Source: Zelopaecilomyces penicillatus
Lineage: Eukaryota > Ascomycota > Sordariomycetes > Hypocreales > Pseudodiploosporaceae
DNA: 64,000 nucleotides
Reading direction: 5' to 3'
NCBI GenBank assembly: GCA_005765155.1
Contig: VCCP01000001.1
Location: forward strand, 2,728,001 to 2,792,000
The position numbers were made by a program, and so were the translations under genes. Below, piece by piece: positions 1-10,746 of the stretch. The stretch's first letter is position 1, and every line of letters begins with the position of its first letter. The notes beneath the pieces are model-generated. The model was not told the DNA's origin, made no database searches, and was given only the letters and a program-made list of their open reading frames with translations.

Positions 1-498
1 GTTATCAGGAGAGGCGCGGGTGCTACCTACTGTCCCCGATGCGCAATTACCGGTATCTGAGGGGCAACTGGAACATGCCAGAATCGGCGAGGGCGGGCAG
101 CCAGAAAGACATGCTATGCTGGCGGCTTAAAGGTATGGAATTTGCAATTTTCGAGCTCGATACAGTGGCAAACGAGCCCGTCGAGCTTTCTCTTTTACGT
201 ATATACACGGTGATCAACCCCGACAACAGACACTTCGAAGGCATCGATCAAATCATCATATCTCCCTGTCAAGATTGAAAGCGGCAGCGGTAGCGTACGC
301 GTTCCAGTGCCTTCGTGTATCTTTCATCATTGTTTACTTTTGCTAGTTCCCACCGTGTCCAGTTCTCTACAAGATAAGCCATGTCTTTTATGGCTAGGAG
401 ACGATCATTCGGATGACCATATATGGCAAAGCGGTTCAGACGGAAATACCTAGACGTATGAAATTAACAATTGACCATGAAAAAGTAGTAGCTGTCCC
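1..498. other. No gene recognised
   Basis: Short open frames exist on both strands (the longest 79 codons, 39-278 +), but none shows a recognisable domain and the opposing frames overlap each other, as expected by chance. The stretch lies just past the 3' end of the fructosamine-kinase-like relic, so part of it may be its old 3' flank. Confidence 0.5.
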
Positions 499-1472
499 TC
501 ACAGTCCGTATAGTAGTTGGCGCTCGCTGCACTGGTTCTTCAACCCCTGTTGAGCGAGTATACCATAGTACTCGGTCCAAAACTCACGAGGGAGATTGTT
601 GCTCCGAATCATGGCGACATCGTATTCTGAATGGCCATAAAACACTGAAGGATTGAAGACAATCATCTCGCTTTCCCTGTCGCTCCAATTCGTCCCAAAC
701 AAATGTTTTCTTCTTGAAGATTTCCATGTAACAGTACAGGAAAGATTACTTTACTAAAGTGAATCTCTTCAAGTAGCCATGGAACAACATTTGTTGCGAT
801 CTCTTCAACCATGTCAGAGAGCTCATTGTCATCGCCGTGTATCCTGTTACATGTGTCACGGATGTCGCGTAAACGATTATCTGCAAAGAAGTCTGCCCAG
901 GACTTCTTCTATGAATTATTCTGGGACACTCCATTACAGAAAGTCGTCATGGGAAAGCCGAACATGGTAGTTTCGTATTCTTGCAAAACCGGAGCTTGGG
1001 CGCTGTGAAGGATGGCTAGGCTACTCCCAGGAGATCGGCGTGGGTGACCGTTTGCCGTATGGTCTCGCTCAATGAATTCTGTAACGATGAAGAAGCCACT
1101 TGATTCCTTCAAGGCCCCGTGTGCAATGACTTTGGGGCAGAAGCCTGGGGCTGCCTCTTGCATGGCTGTGCTAGAGGCTACTTCACCTGGGTATGAAATC
1201 AGGATGAAAACATTAATTACTAGATAGACAAATAAATGATTTTGTCTTGTTAAATAGAAACGGCACATACCTGCAATTAATTTCGTGCTATTTTCTCTAA
1301 AACGTATCACAACATGGAATCTCTCGGCCTGGTCCTCTCCGAGAGTGTTAAGCGTATAGGAGAATGAGTCTTCGATTGCGGATGGGATATGATCGGTTAC
1401 CGCGTTGAGAGCTTGAGCATCCAACCCAAGAGCAATAAGTATTGCGGGGTCGATTGTGGGTAATTCCTCCAT
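499..1472 (-). pseudogene. Fructosamine/ketosamine-3-kinase-like pseudogene
   Basis: Conceptual translation follows the fructosamine-3-kinase family (aminoglycoside-phosphotransferase fold; ATP-dependent phosphorylation of sugar-amine adducts on proteins). Matching family blocks are an N-terminal MEELPTIDPAILIALG segment, an EAAPGFCPKVIAHG-like hinge, a FGFPMTTFCNG block, a WADFFADNRLRDI block, an HGN-L loop and a FNPSVFYGHSEYDVAMIR block. A GTATGT...CAG intron of 84 nt at 1187-1270 is needed to join the first two parts; being divisible by three it is silently readable. The gene looks broken. A TAG at 909-911 falls where relatives have Trp before the KKSWADFF stretch, and the reading frame shifts at about 700-720 between the HGN loop and FGTNWSD. 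The usual catalytic HGD and metal-binding FDP aspartates are both Asn (codons at 720-722 and 652-654). Start chosen as the ATG in front of the family N-terminus. An unrecognised extra intron could explain the frameshift but not the stop or the lost aspartates. Confidence 0.82.
1187..1270 (-). other. Intron in the fructosamine-kinase-like relic
   Basis: GTATGT donor at 1270 and ACCCAG acceptor ending at 1187 on the minus strand. Removing it joins STKLIA to GEVASSTAMQ, which restores the family's continuous strand-helix region. At 84 nt it keeps the frame, so translation of the unspliced RNA adds a hydrophobic insert. Confidence 0.75.
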
Positions 1473-1601
1473 GATTGCAAGTGATATAAAAAAGGGGGCG
1501 ACTTCTTCAGAAAGGGTGCAGGTATAGTATTTCCAGCATGCAAGATATAGAGCTTCATGGAATAATATTTTGCATCGAGGTAGATACTTTAGTATGAACA
1601 A

Positions 1602-2242
1602 GTGTGGGGGAATTATTAGTGATTGTACATGTATTATTATGCCATCAAATAATCACAAGCTCATCGCCGTTGCCCGGGTTTCAACTAGTAGTCAAGAACA
1701 GCACAGACATGTCATAGTAGGAAGGTTCTACCAACTCCCATTACTACAGCATGAGCGTGACATAGATAAAGTGTTTGAAAGCTAAATGGTGTATTTCATA
1801 ACAAAGATATCTAAAGAACAAGCAAATGGATATATTAGGGAAACACCACGCAGGCAGGCCCAAAGTCTCAAGCTCAAACTCCCCAAACCAGCGTTATTCT
1901 CCATCTGTTGGTGGGGCCGATGGACCGGCCGGCACTGGCCCCACACTATTTGCCACCCTCCGGGCCACCAATAATTCTTTGAACCCTCCCCTTTCCTTCC
2001 CTCCCTTTGCGGGAAAAAAACGAGAAATGGGGAGCAAGTGTTATTTTTTTCGCCTAAGCAAGCGCCGCCATGATGCAAAATACATGGACAGCCAACAGAA
2101 ACACACAAGCTCAGAGAAGGCAGGTTGGGAATGAGTTAAGAACCCCCCCCCTGTGTTCAAGTGTGTGTGTGTGTGCATCGTTTTGCGGCAATCGATCCCT
2201 TTCATCAGGTACCAGGTACCAGGTACCAGATGCGATTTCAGT
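1602..2242. other. Intergenic with simple repeats
   Basis: No supported gene. It holds a (GT)7 run at 2161-2175, a C-run at about 2144-2151 and three perfect tandem AGGTACC heptamers at 2207-2227. Overlapping frames on both strands at 1782-2134 have low-complexity, non-protein-like composition. Confidence 0.5.
2207..2227. repeat. AGGTACC x3 tandem repeat
   Basis: Three perfect head-to-tail copies of the heptamer AGGTACC; each contains the palindrome GGTACC. Similar TAGGTAGGTACCTA strings recur near 30345-30385, so this is a locally common motif rather than a single-copy site. Confidence 0.9.
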
Positions 2243-2509
2243 TCATTTAAGCTTCTCGGCCTGTTCTAAATGGTACGAGCCGATGTCATTGCTCATAAAG
2301 GAGACGTTGTCAAAGTCTCGTCTGAACGAGGCAGATCTCGAGTCGCGGCTGCTGGTTGATGAACTCGCTCTCATATTGTCTGAGCCAGGGTGGCAGTAGT
2401 CTTCTAATGGGCGATTGAAGCACCACGCGCAGGGGCAGGTAGAAACAGCGACCAATGGTGGCCGAGGAGTGCAGTGGCGGGCGAGCCAATTTCGAAACTG
2501 AGAAGGCAT
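2243..2509 (-). CDS. Possible small hypothetical protein (88 aa)
   Basis: A single open frame of 88 codons beginning MPSQFRNWLARHC with an A at position -3. It has a cysteine-rich N-terminal third (Cys at about 13, 25, 27 and 30) followed by a Ser/Arg-rich middle (SSSTSSRDSRSASFRRDF). No signal peptide, membrane segment or known domain is visible. A (GTG)n(ATG)n microsatellite abuts the start on its 5' side. It could be a genuine small lineage-specific protein or a chance frame; transcript data are not available here. Confidence 0.3.
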   Translation of the reverse strand: MPSQFRNWLARHCTPRPPLVAVSTCPCAWCFNRPLEDYCHPGSDNMRASSSTSSRDSRSASFRRDFDNVSFMSNDIGSYHLEQAEKLK

Positions 2510-2510
2510 A

Positions 2511-2543
2511 GTGGTGGTGGTGGTGGTGGTGATGATGATGATG
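2511..2543. repeat. (GTG)7(ATG)4 compound microsatellite
   Basis: Seven GTG units run directly into four ATG units on the plus strand. It lies immediately upstream of the small minus-strand frame, where it would be CAC/CAT repeats in a 5' leader. Confidence 0.9.
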
Positions 2544-3485
2544 GCTGCACTTGCAAGTAAAGACTCTGCAAGAATTGATGCGTTGGCTTAGTAGATACTA
2601 AGCTAAATCAATGTACGTTTGTATTAAGTAGCAGGTATGTTAGAGGCCCAAAAACAGTGGATGGTTGCATACACCAAAGTGAGGCGACCTTTGATGATCT
2701 TGTATACTCATGTCCGGCTTGACAGTCCGACAAACCCGTCAGGAACTAATATCATACCCACACACCGAAATTCCAGATCCCGACGGTGACGCCTTGTGGG
2801 GACAGCAACAAAAAATAAACGACTGGCCCATGTGCGGATTATGGAGTGAGGCATCATCTCCTCAGGATGAGGAGTTAGCCAGAATAGCCGAACTAGAAGC
2901 GGTCGGGCTTCTGTCGGCGTTGTTATCAATCCCATACAGGCCAGATCCTGGCGCGAATTACTCCCGGACTTGCTTAGAAACAAAATCGTAAACAAGAATA
3001 CGTAGAGCTCTTACAGGGAGTGGATTTGCACTCATTCATTCACTAACATTAAATTCTGTGGCTTTCTATTCGACTGCTAATTAATCGATGCCCGAAGCCT
3101 CCGGCGCCACGGCCCGTTGCCACAGCCTGTACACCCGGAAACACCCTGAAAAGGCTGCAGCCGAACTGTGGCGGAGGAATTTTGTCGGGTTTGTTCATCT
3201 TGATTGAAGTGTATGAGAATACAGCGCCAGTTTGATGAACCGTATTCATTTCATGTCAATCGAAATGTGTTTCACCAGAATATTATGCACCCAGGACAGA
3301 AAATATAATCAAACATGGCTTCTCCCGAGGTTAGTCACATCGTAAAGCATCGATGCATGCTTCTTTCTAAGACTACAACAATATATGCCCATCCGCCTTG
3401 AAAGCTCCTCCCTAAATCATGACAGTCCCCATGCCCGAAGAAAAAATTACACGGAATTGCGTCCAATATCAAACTATATCCAAAT
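2544..3485. other. Intergenic, 3' of LSC2
   Basis: No supported gene. A 93-codon plus frame at 2710-2991 has an acidic, helix-like C-terminal half (SPQDEELARIAELEAVGLLS) and could be a small unknown protein, but an equally long frame covers the opposite strand and no domain is recognisable. The right end should contain the LSC2 3' UTR. Confidence 0.4.
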
Positions 3486-5075
3486 TTAAATGCCCAGAGT
3501 GAACTCGACACCAACATCGATATCACGGGCTAAACCACACAGATTAGCATCGATAAGAGAGGGTACATGTGCTGTTACTGGGGGGGAACTTACCAAGCTT
3601 GACAACCTTTGACAACTGCACAGCCTTCTCAGCAGCGTTCTGGAGGTCATCAATGGAGAAAATCTTCATGCCGGACTCGCTAATGATCTGGTGCGCGAGC
3701 TCAACGTTGGTGCCTTGGAGACGAGCAATGATAGGAATCTTGAGGTTCAGCTCCTCAACCGTCTTGATAAGACCATTGGCGATAGCATCGCATCGGACAA
3801 TACCACCGAAAATGTTGACAAAGATGGCGGTGACCTTGGGGTCGCTGGTAATGAGCTCGAAAGCCTCCTTGATAGCAGCAGGGGTGGCACCGCCACCAAC
3901 ATCGAGGAAGTTAGCGGGCTGACCGCCATTGAGCTTGATAATGTCCATGGTAGCCATGGCCAGACCAGCACCGTTGACGAGGCAGCCAATATCACCATCA
4001 AGCTTGATGAAGTTTAGGCCAGATTCAGCAGCACGAACCTCATCAGGATCCTCCTGGGTAGTATCCCGCCACTCAAACACCTCCTTCTGACGGAAATCGG
4101 CATTGTCGTCAAAGCCAAACTTAGCATCCATGCACAAAACCTGGTGATCAGAAGTCTCAGACAGGGGGTTGATCTCAATCTGGGTGGAATCCCGCTCGAG
4201 GAAGATCTGGTAAAGTTTCTGGATGGTGTCCTTGGCATCTTCGATGCACTGCTCACTGAAACCCAGCTTGGTAGCGATGCCACGGGCAACGTCGTCGGTA
4301 AGACCTGTGTTGATGTCGATGTGGGTGGTGACAATGGCGTCGGGGTTCTCCTTGGCGACAGTCTCAATATCCATACCGCCCTGGGAAGAGGAGACAATGA
4401 CAGGTGACTGGGTAGCACGATCCATCAGAATAGCGAGATAAAATTCGCGACGCGCGAATTTACGCTCGCAGATGTAAACGGCATTGCACAACCGGCCGCC
4501 AGCGCCAGTCTGCTTAGTGATGAGCTTGTGGCCAATCATCTGGTGAGCGAACATCTCGGCCTCGTGAGGAGAGTAGATGACGCGAACACCGCCCTTGAGG
4601 CCATTATCGAAGGTACCCTTTCCTCGGCCACCAGCAAGAACCTGGGCCTTGATGACCATATCCTCGGTGCCGATTTTCTTCGCTACGGCCTTAGCCTCTT
4701 CAGCTGTCTTAGCGACGTAGCCCTTAGGGACGCCAACGCCATACTATGTATGCGATATCGGGTCAGTCTTCCATGGGTCCTTCGATGTGGTACGTTGGCT
4801 AGTTATTTTTGTTTTTTAGGGGCGGCGGTGTTACCTTTCTCAATAAGTCGGCAGACAGGTACTCGTGAATGCTCAAAGCTCTCCTCTGCTGGGCAAGGCC
4901 GGGAAGTCTGACGGAGGGGGTGATCTGGAGCTGTTGAAAGTGTGAGAGAAGCTTAAGGTCGAGCTAGCCAATTTCTCAGGGAAGAGGGAAAAAAGCGAGC
5001 ACACAGATCTCGACACCGTACCTTGGAGGCGTTGAGGGCCGACGCCGCGGCACGGCTGCGGCCGATGTTGAACAT
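3486..5075 (-). CDS. LSC2: Succinyl-CoA ligase beta subunit, mitochondrial
   Basis: Beta subunit of the TCA-cycle enzyme that interconverts succinyl-CoA and succinate with nucleotide phosphorylation in the mitochondrial matrix; it pairs with an alpha subunit not in this window. Four exons: 5075-5022, 4924-4835, 4743-3594 and 3529-3486, giving 445 residues, the usual family length. The first 18 residues (MFNIGRSRAAASALNASK) plus the start of exon 2 form a basic mitochondrial presequence. The ATP-grasp region starts near YGVGVPKGY (residue 49), with the glycine loop AGGRGKG at about 85-91. A metal-site stretch IEINPL lies at about 237, and the family signature NGAGLAMATMDIIKLNGG at about 305. 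The final exon is only 44 nt and adds RDIDVGVEFTLGI. Retaining intron 3 would give an abnormal tail with an early stop. The gene is divergent from the CYP52 gene across a 1.5-kb spacer. Confidence 0.98.
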
Positions 5076-6612
5076 TTTGACGGAGAAGAGGAGAAGCTGC
5101 CAATTGGAAAGGACGAAGTGAGAGGAGATGGCGAGGAGCTCGCTGCGGCAGATGACGAAACTTTTTTTTGACGATTGAACGGTTTGATGGCTCAAACAAC
5201 CGAGCACAGGCTCAATCCGGAAATGACTCTAGGTCACAGGTTCTCCCGGATTTGGCCGACAGGTGGCCGTTCCGGAAGAATAGTTCTGCCGGCATTTTGA
5301 CGCCGGCAGTGAAGTGCGATTTGCAGGGAGTTTCAGCGCAAGCGGCAAGAGCTATCTGTATAATGGAGGATGGACGTACGAAGAAGGAGCTTCAACCTAA
5401 TGCCACGACCCAACGTTTCAGATTCCATTGCTCGTCTCACAACTTGAAGCTCGCATACTCTGTACAGCAACCTCAGAATGTCTTACGCCTTGGTTGACTC
5501 GGTCTCTTCACCTTCACTACTCACTCTTATAAGTTGAACACTGAGGTAGCCACCCGTTTAGTTCAGTTCCTGCCCTGTAGGTTCACTACTAATCACACTT
5601 TTAGTGCAGCCTTTCACCTGCAGACCTCCACCGACGCCTGGGGAGTCTTGGTGCTATAAATATTCTCATAAAATGGTCTCAAACATGACAGATGATGCTC
5701 ATCGCGTCCAGCCGGACATCATCCGCGATTTTCTTATAATGGCCGCAACGTTGCTGTAGGCGCTAGTCTCACATCCTGATTCCTGCCACCGTAATGTGAG
5801 GCCACTCCTCTCTCAGCAGACGTCGGCACTAAGGATGCGCGGGATTGGTCTTTGACATTGCCCGTGCGGAGGAGCTCGACTGGTGGTATAATACAGCATA
5901 AACCCTGTCTGGCTTTTAGTGTATTACCTACAGATGCAGCTCGTACCGCCAGCCATTAGCATCACAGCTTCAACCACTTTAGTTTCCAATTGCGGCATTG
6001 ACACGGCGTCGCGCAGATGTATCACTTGATGCTTGCTGGTCCTTGGCCCTTGGCCATTGAGCTACCGTATCTCGCAGTATCACATCTGACCGCTTACGCT
6101 AATCATTCCAAGGGGAGTCCGATTGACCGCCAGTGAAAAAGATCACTCATCGCTGCGAGATTGACTCAAGCATGTCAACCTCATCATATCTATGCTACGG
6201 CCTCGCTGTTGCAACATCGTGCTCATCCCATCACCATGTCGGCCCGATGACTTTGACGATACTGAAAGCAACATGGGAAACAAGCAAGCCATACTCATGT
6301 TAATCCATACATTGTTGTGCATTGACTAAGAATTTACCGCCTATAATTCAACGCCTCAGCCACAGCCAGGCCACCAGACCTAGGCTCGCACTCTGTCCAA
6401 TAACCGGCATTAGGAAATGCTGCGCAATGTGGTCCTTCGGCCCCAATCTGTCGCAGATCCTATTGTGCAGCCCACTCCGACCATTCGTATAAGTGAGCCA
6501 CTCCCTCAACTATTACAGAAAAGTGATTCACACTTTTGCAACATAATTCCCACAGCTCGTTGCTTCTAACATACTCATAGTCCTTCTGCATATTACCGTC
6601 GTCATCATCACT
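5076..6612. promoter_or_regulatory. Shared divergent promoter region, LSC2 / CYP52
   Basis: This 1.5-kb spacer separates two head-to-head genes, so it must hold both promoters. I see no recognisable gene: the 109-codon frame at 5168-5497 has unstructured composition and overlaps the LSC2 leader. The CYP52-proximal side contains several GATA/TATC-type hexamers but no motif I can assign with confidence. Confidence 0.5.
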
Positions 6613-8503
6613 ATGGCTCTCATGGGAATGGTTCGCATAATCCACCTAACGGCAACTGCAATTGGTGCGGCCTGTATCCTTGCCTTGCTCGTATGGCTTC
6701 GTCATCTTTTCGTGGACTTCAGGATTCGAAGGGCGGGAGGCGTAAGAGCCCCTATTCTCGCAGGCAACTTGTTTTCAGGTGTGTTGTCATTCTATGTCTG
6801 TTTCATCGGCTAAATAAATGATCATCTCAACCAATCTCAAGTGGATGTCTTCTGGATATCTGTTGAACATCCATACTCTCGCGCTGGCATATTCTACTTG
6901 CAGTCTCGACCGCTAACCATCAAGTAGCTTCAAGATTATATTTCCACGTTGGCAAAAGCCAGTACAATAACAACCTCGTTGACTGGTGCACGAGGACTCT
7001 TGATGAGCTGCCTCCTGCAAACCATAACTTTGCTGAATTCAGTTTGACTGGGTCGAAGCGAGTCTTGATAACACGAGATCCTGAGCAGATCAAAACTATA
7101 CTTGCCACCAAGTTTGCCCACTTTGGACATGGTCCGCAATGGCATAAACTTTGGCGTCCGTTTCTTGGCGATGGGATCTTCGCAACAGATGGACAAATGT
7201 GGCATGAAAGCAGGAGCATGCTTAGACCCATGTTTATCACAGACAGGCTGCGTAACCTCGCCATATTTGACAATTGCACTCATAAACTCATAACTAAGTT
7301 GCCACCATCTGGATCAACTGTGGAGCTGAGCGAATTGTTTTATCGCTGGACTTTGGATACCACGACGGAGTTTCTCTTGGGAGAGAACGTGAACAGCTTG
7401 GATTCGTATGTATTTTGCCCTGTTGAGATGTTCAAACAAAATTGCTAACAAACAATATCTGCCAGCCCAAATAATGAAGTCGCAAACGCCATGTACGTGG
7501 CACAGCGGGCTCAAATGTTCATATTTGTTCTTAAGTGAGTAGATCTTTCTTCTCCTTCTCCCGTGAAATACTACACACATATTGAGCACATGAACAGTCC
7601 GATTGCTCCTCTTATACCGAAGGGTGAATACTATAGAGCAATACGCCGTATTGAAGAATTCATCGAGCCCATCATTGCACGAGCCGTCGCACTACCAGAG
7701 GCGCAGCTTGAGGAAATGTCCAAATCTGACATGGACTTCACATTCCTACACAGCATTGCACGCTCGTCTAAAAACCCCAAAACGATTAGAGATCAGATTA
7801 TGTCGGTGCTTCTTGCTGGCAGGGATACCACAGCTGCAACACTCTCGTGGGCAATGTACGAAATGTCAAATTACCCCAAAGTCTGGGCAAAGTTGCGGGG
7901 AGAGGTACTTGATGTGTTAGGCCCTCATGGAACTCCAACCTACCAGACACTCAAAGACTTGAGGTATCTCAAGAACATCCTAAATGAGACATTGCGTCTG
8001 CATCCTGCCGTTCCAGTTAATATGCGACAAGCGCTTCAGACCACGACAATTCCAAGTCGACCAGGAGAACCCGATATTGTTCTCCTCAAGGGCGATACTG
8101 TCACAATCAACACGTTGGGGATGCATACACGCAGAGATCTGTATCCTCAAACGTCTCCATCGTTTCCTGATCCAACCCTGTTCAGCCCTGATCGCTGGGA
8201 ATGCTGGACACCTAAGCCTTGGACATATACACCGTTTCACGGTGGGCCTAGAATTTGCGTTGGGCAGAATTTTGCTCTTACTGAGATGTCATTTTGTTGT
8301 AAGTCTCATCTCTATGCTTGTGATGCACTAATAGGGCATCTGCTGACAAAATCATGACAATAGTGGTTCGTCTGGCGCAAAAATACGAGAGATTGGAATA
8401 TCGTGGTGATTGGAATGCCCAGTCGTTGCGAGCAGACATTATCGGGACCCCGGCCCTTGGCGTGCCCCTGGCTTTGTTCGAGCCTAAATTGGTTTCATTA
8501 TAG
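6613..8503 (+). CDS. Cytochrome P450, CYP52-type alkane/fatty-acid hydroxylase
   Basis: ER-anchored haem monooxygenase expected to add a terminal hydroxyl to n-alkanes or fatty acids, by relation to CYP52. Five exons: 6613-6778, 6928-7405, 7466-7534, 7598-8298 and 8364-8503, giving 517 residues, typical for CYP52. An N-terminal membrane helix spans about residues 5-25. Core motifs: I-helix AGRDTT at about 311-316, ExxR as ETLR at 368-371, the SPDRW region at about 434, and haem loop FHGGPRICVGQ with Cys458. The WTYTPFHGGPRICVGQNFALTE block is characteristic of CYP52 rather than other fungal P450s. Introns of 149, 60, 63 and 65 nt have good donors, and intron 1 has a clear CTAAC branch site. 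No key residue is missing. In insect-associated Hypocreales this family helps degrade cuticle hydrocarbons; applying that here is inference. Its native substrate cannot be read from sequence. Confidence 0.95.
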
Positions 8504-8645
8504 ACTGATGGTTTGCGACGGTACAACATTACCACTGCAATAAAAAAAAATGTGCAATTACATTGAATACTCACCGTCGCAAGACGGCATTAGTAACGAC
8601 AGTGATATTAATAATACTCGCGATCCTGGCGATCCCCGCAATCGT
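8504..8645. other. Spacer after CYP52
   Basis: Short 3' flank of the P450 gene containing an A-run (8542-8550). It leads into degenerate copies of the 9-bp repeat unit just before the perfect array. Confidence 0.5.
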
Positions 8646-8717
8646 GGCAATTCTGGCAATTCTGGCAATTCTGGCAATTCTGGCAATTCTGGCAATTCTG
8701 GCAATTCTGGCAATTCT
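8646..8717. repeat. GGCAATTCT x8 minisatellite
   Basis: Eight perfect tandem copies of the 9-mer GGCAATTCT, with one or two degenerate copies on the left (GCGATCCCC, GCAATCGTG). Because the unit is a multiple of three, every frame stays open and appears as NSG, LAI or similar repeats; this explains the long overlapping frames at 8550-8969 and 8558-8824, which I do not call as genes. Confidence 0.95.
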
Positions 8718-8868
8718 GGACAACAACCACGAAACCATGTCAGATACGCGAAGCTGGGCGAGATTGTAGGCATGTTCTGCATACACAAGGGACTGGGAAA
8801 AACTGAGACTTTGCCTGAAAACATACCCAGTCTGTCAGGTAGTACCAGAAACAGGCATCACGCTGAGT

Positions 8869-9264
8869 ATGGCAATATACAGCCATTCTACCAGCCCCAG
8901 GACCGACCGCACGAAAACCATGGACTTTATAATGGCGCTGCCAGAGACAACCAAACGAATTCGACATAATCCTGGGAGTAGCGTTATCCTCATTAAACCT
9001 CCCCCAACATCCCTCAACACTAATACCATCGCTAATATTCTTACCAACCAACGTGGCAACTATATTGTATTCATCGACAATTGCAAATGGGGGGTTGGAG
9101 GCCCCATCAACGAACTTTCGTTATATACACCTGTGGGCGGTAGTAAAGATGATCCGACTAGGTTCATTTACTCCTGCCCACGTAGCGGATGTGAAGCGGT
9201 TTATGGGATCCGTCAGCTTGACTGGTTCTCGAAGCGAATATGTGGCATTCATATTATCTGTTAA
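8869..9264 (+). pseudogene. Upstream zinc-finger module copy, frame-shifted
   Basis: An open frame containing NCKWGVGGPINE, then GGSKDDPTRFIYSCPRSGCEA, nearly the same as a segment of the next gene (KWGVGDAISE ... GGSKDNPIRFIYSCPCNGCEA). The DNA cores 9083-9208 and 9270-9395 align without gaps at an offset of 187 bp. Since 187 is not divisible by three, the copies lie in different frames and this one stops soon after entering the second. It may be the original N-terminus of the zinc-finger protein, cut off by the duplication, or a dead duplicate. Confidence 0.5.
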
Positions 9265-9973
9265 TATTTGCAAATGGGGGGTCGGAGATGCTATCAGTGA
9301 GCTTCCGCCGTATGCATGTATGGGCGGTAGTAAAGATAATCCGATTAGGTTCATTTACTCCTGCCCATGTAATGGTTGTGAGGCACAATATGGAATAGAA
9401 GAATCTCTTCAAATCCACATCAATGCATGCCTCATCGACCGACCAAATTTATTATTCACCTGTCCAGATTGTTTACAGGGGTATTCAACCAAAAGGAATC
9501 TGCAAGAACATGCCCGGAAATTGTGTCAGTGGACTGCACGACCCTGTCTAGTGGATGGATTCGATGTCACAATCCTATACTCTACACGGCGATTGTATGA
9601 GCAACATCAACAAGATGCCTATTACAACTGGATAAATCGATCATGTCCTATTTTAACCTGTCCAGATTCAACAAAAGAATTTGTGCAGATTAAAAATCTA
9701 AAATCACATATTGAAATCATACATCCAGATTTCAATGAATTAGATCAATTTCTGCCATCAAGAAAGAAGGTGTTGCCTGAATATCGACCTCAGTTATGTC
9801 CCGTCCCTGGATGTACATCTTTGACAGTATTCCAAAGTAGATTATTATTAATTGGCCATGGACACTGGGCATATCAAATGGATGCTGCTACTCTATTTGA
9901 GATGAATACTAATCCTCGATATCGGGATGTATTACCAAAAATCATCCATTCTCAAATTAATTATATACCTTAA
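9053..9973 (+). CDS. C2H2-like zinc-finger protein, function unknown
   Basis: Up to 306 codons. From about residue 70 the frame reads as a protein: KWGVGDAISELPPYA, a CPCNGC pair with downstream His and Cys, then a CPDC...H...C half-finger. A C-x4-C-x15-H-x4-H finger (CPILTC to IEIIH) and a last CPVPGC...H unit follow. Several Cys/His pairs imply metal-binding fingers, so nucleic-acid binding is likely, but the family is unknown to me. Roughly the first 65 codons are the upstream module copy read out of frame, so the true start is probably later, near MGSVSLTG or MGGSKDNP, or lies in an undetected upstream exon. Base composition is visibly more AT-rich than the neighbouring genes, suggesting a mobile or lineage-specific origin. 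Expression is unproven. Confidence 0.55.
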   Translation: MATILYSSTIANGGLEAPSTNFRYIHLWAVVKMIRLGSFTPAHVADVKRFMGSVSLTGSRSEYVAFILSVNICKWGVGDAISELPPYACMGGSKDNPIRFIYSCPCNGCEAQYGIEESLQIHINACLIDRPNLLFTCPDCLQGYSTKRNLQEHARKLCQWTARPCLVDGFDVTILYSTRRLYEQHQQDAYYNWINRSCPILTCPDSTKEFVQIKNLKSHIEIIHPDFNELDQFLPSRKKVLPEYRPQLCPVPGCTSLTVFQSRLLLIGHGHWAYQMDAATLFEMNTNPRYRDVLPKIIHSQINYIP

Positions 9974-10746
9974 TAATATATATATATATATCCAGGAATT
10001 GCTGGAAATTGCTAGGAATTGCTTGTATAGGACCTAGATACTCTTTACATTTTTCTTACACCCTGGTCGATCCGTTGTCAGTGCTGATTAAGAAACTTGA
10101 CATTTCAACCAGATTCCAAGCGCTAATGTAAGCTTTGAGAAATATTTTGAGTCGTTCCCCTTGAGAGATTTACAAGCAAAATTCTCATACTCAAAATGTC
10201 GACAAGCATTGCGAACGATAAAGCGGTCCTACTGAACGGACTCCAGCCGACTAAAGTTCAGGTCACCGGAAGACTGTAGCCCTGTTGGCATTGGCAACCA
10301 TTGGCCGGCTAAGCAAATACAATGATATAATCGGTCTGGACGAAGAGGAGCTAGAATTGTGTGTTGGCGAGAAAATTCTCTCTATGAAAGCGAAGGAAGA
10401 TCATCACACAAGAGCAGCCCATAAAGACGAGTTTAATGTTCCAGGCCCGCGCTCCAACACGTGATTTGGCGTTGCTCACTTTTGGTGTTGCTTTCGATGT
10501 CGCGTTCTGCGTGTCAACCCGTGAGGAATTACACCTTGGCCCTGTACTATATAGTCGAGGGGATTTTGTGAACATGCTGCGTTGCATGCATGTGTTCAAA
10601 TTAAAAGGCGCGGTCTTAAATTCATGAAAAGGACTATTCGAATTTATAATACCTTCCTTTTCCCATTCAATCCACTGTTTTGCATTCGTTTATTCTAAAC
10701 AATTACCAAGACATTCCTTCTAGAACGTACGCCTTAAATATACATT
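9974..10746. other. Intergenic with short repeats; MGMT promoter side
   Basis: Begins with a (TA)n tract (9975-9991) and three loose copies of GGAATTGCT at about 9996-10024. No supported gene; a 27-codon frame starting MSTSIANDKAVLL at 10196 is too short to judge. The right end is the leader of the alkyltransferase gene. Confidence 0.5.

Noticed and set aside
39..278. 79-codon plus-strand frame at the window start
   Set aside because: No family resemblance, opposing frame of similar length, and the window edge prevents judging an upstream exon.
5168..5497. 109-codon plus-strand frame overlapping the LSC2 leader
   Set aside because: Antisense to an evident gene's 5' end and without recognisable content.
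8550..8969. Long plus-strand frame with an NSG repeat, and its counterparts on the other frames
   Set aside because: The 9-bp minisatellite keeps every frame open; outside the array the text has no protein-like pattern or domain.
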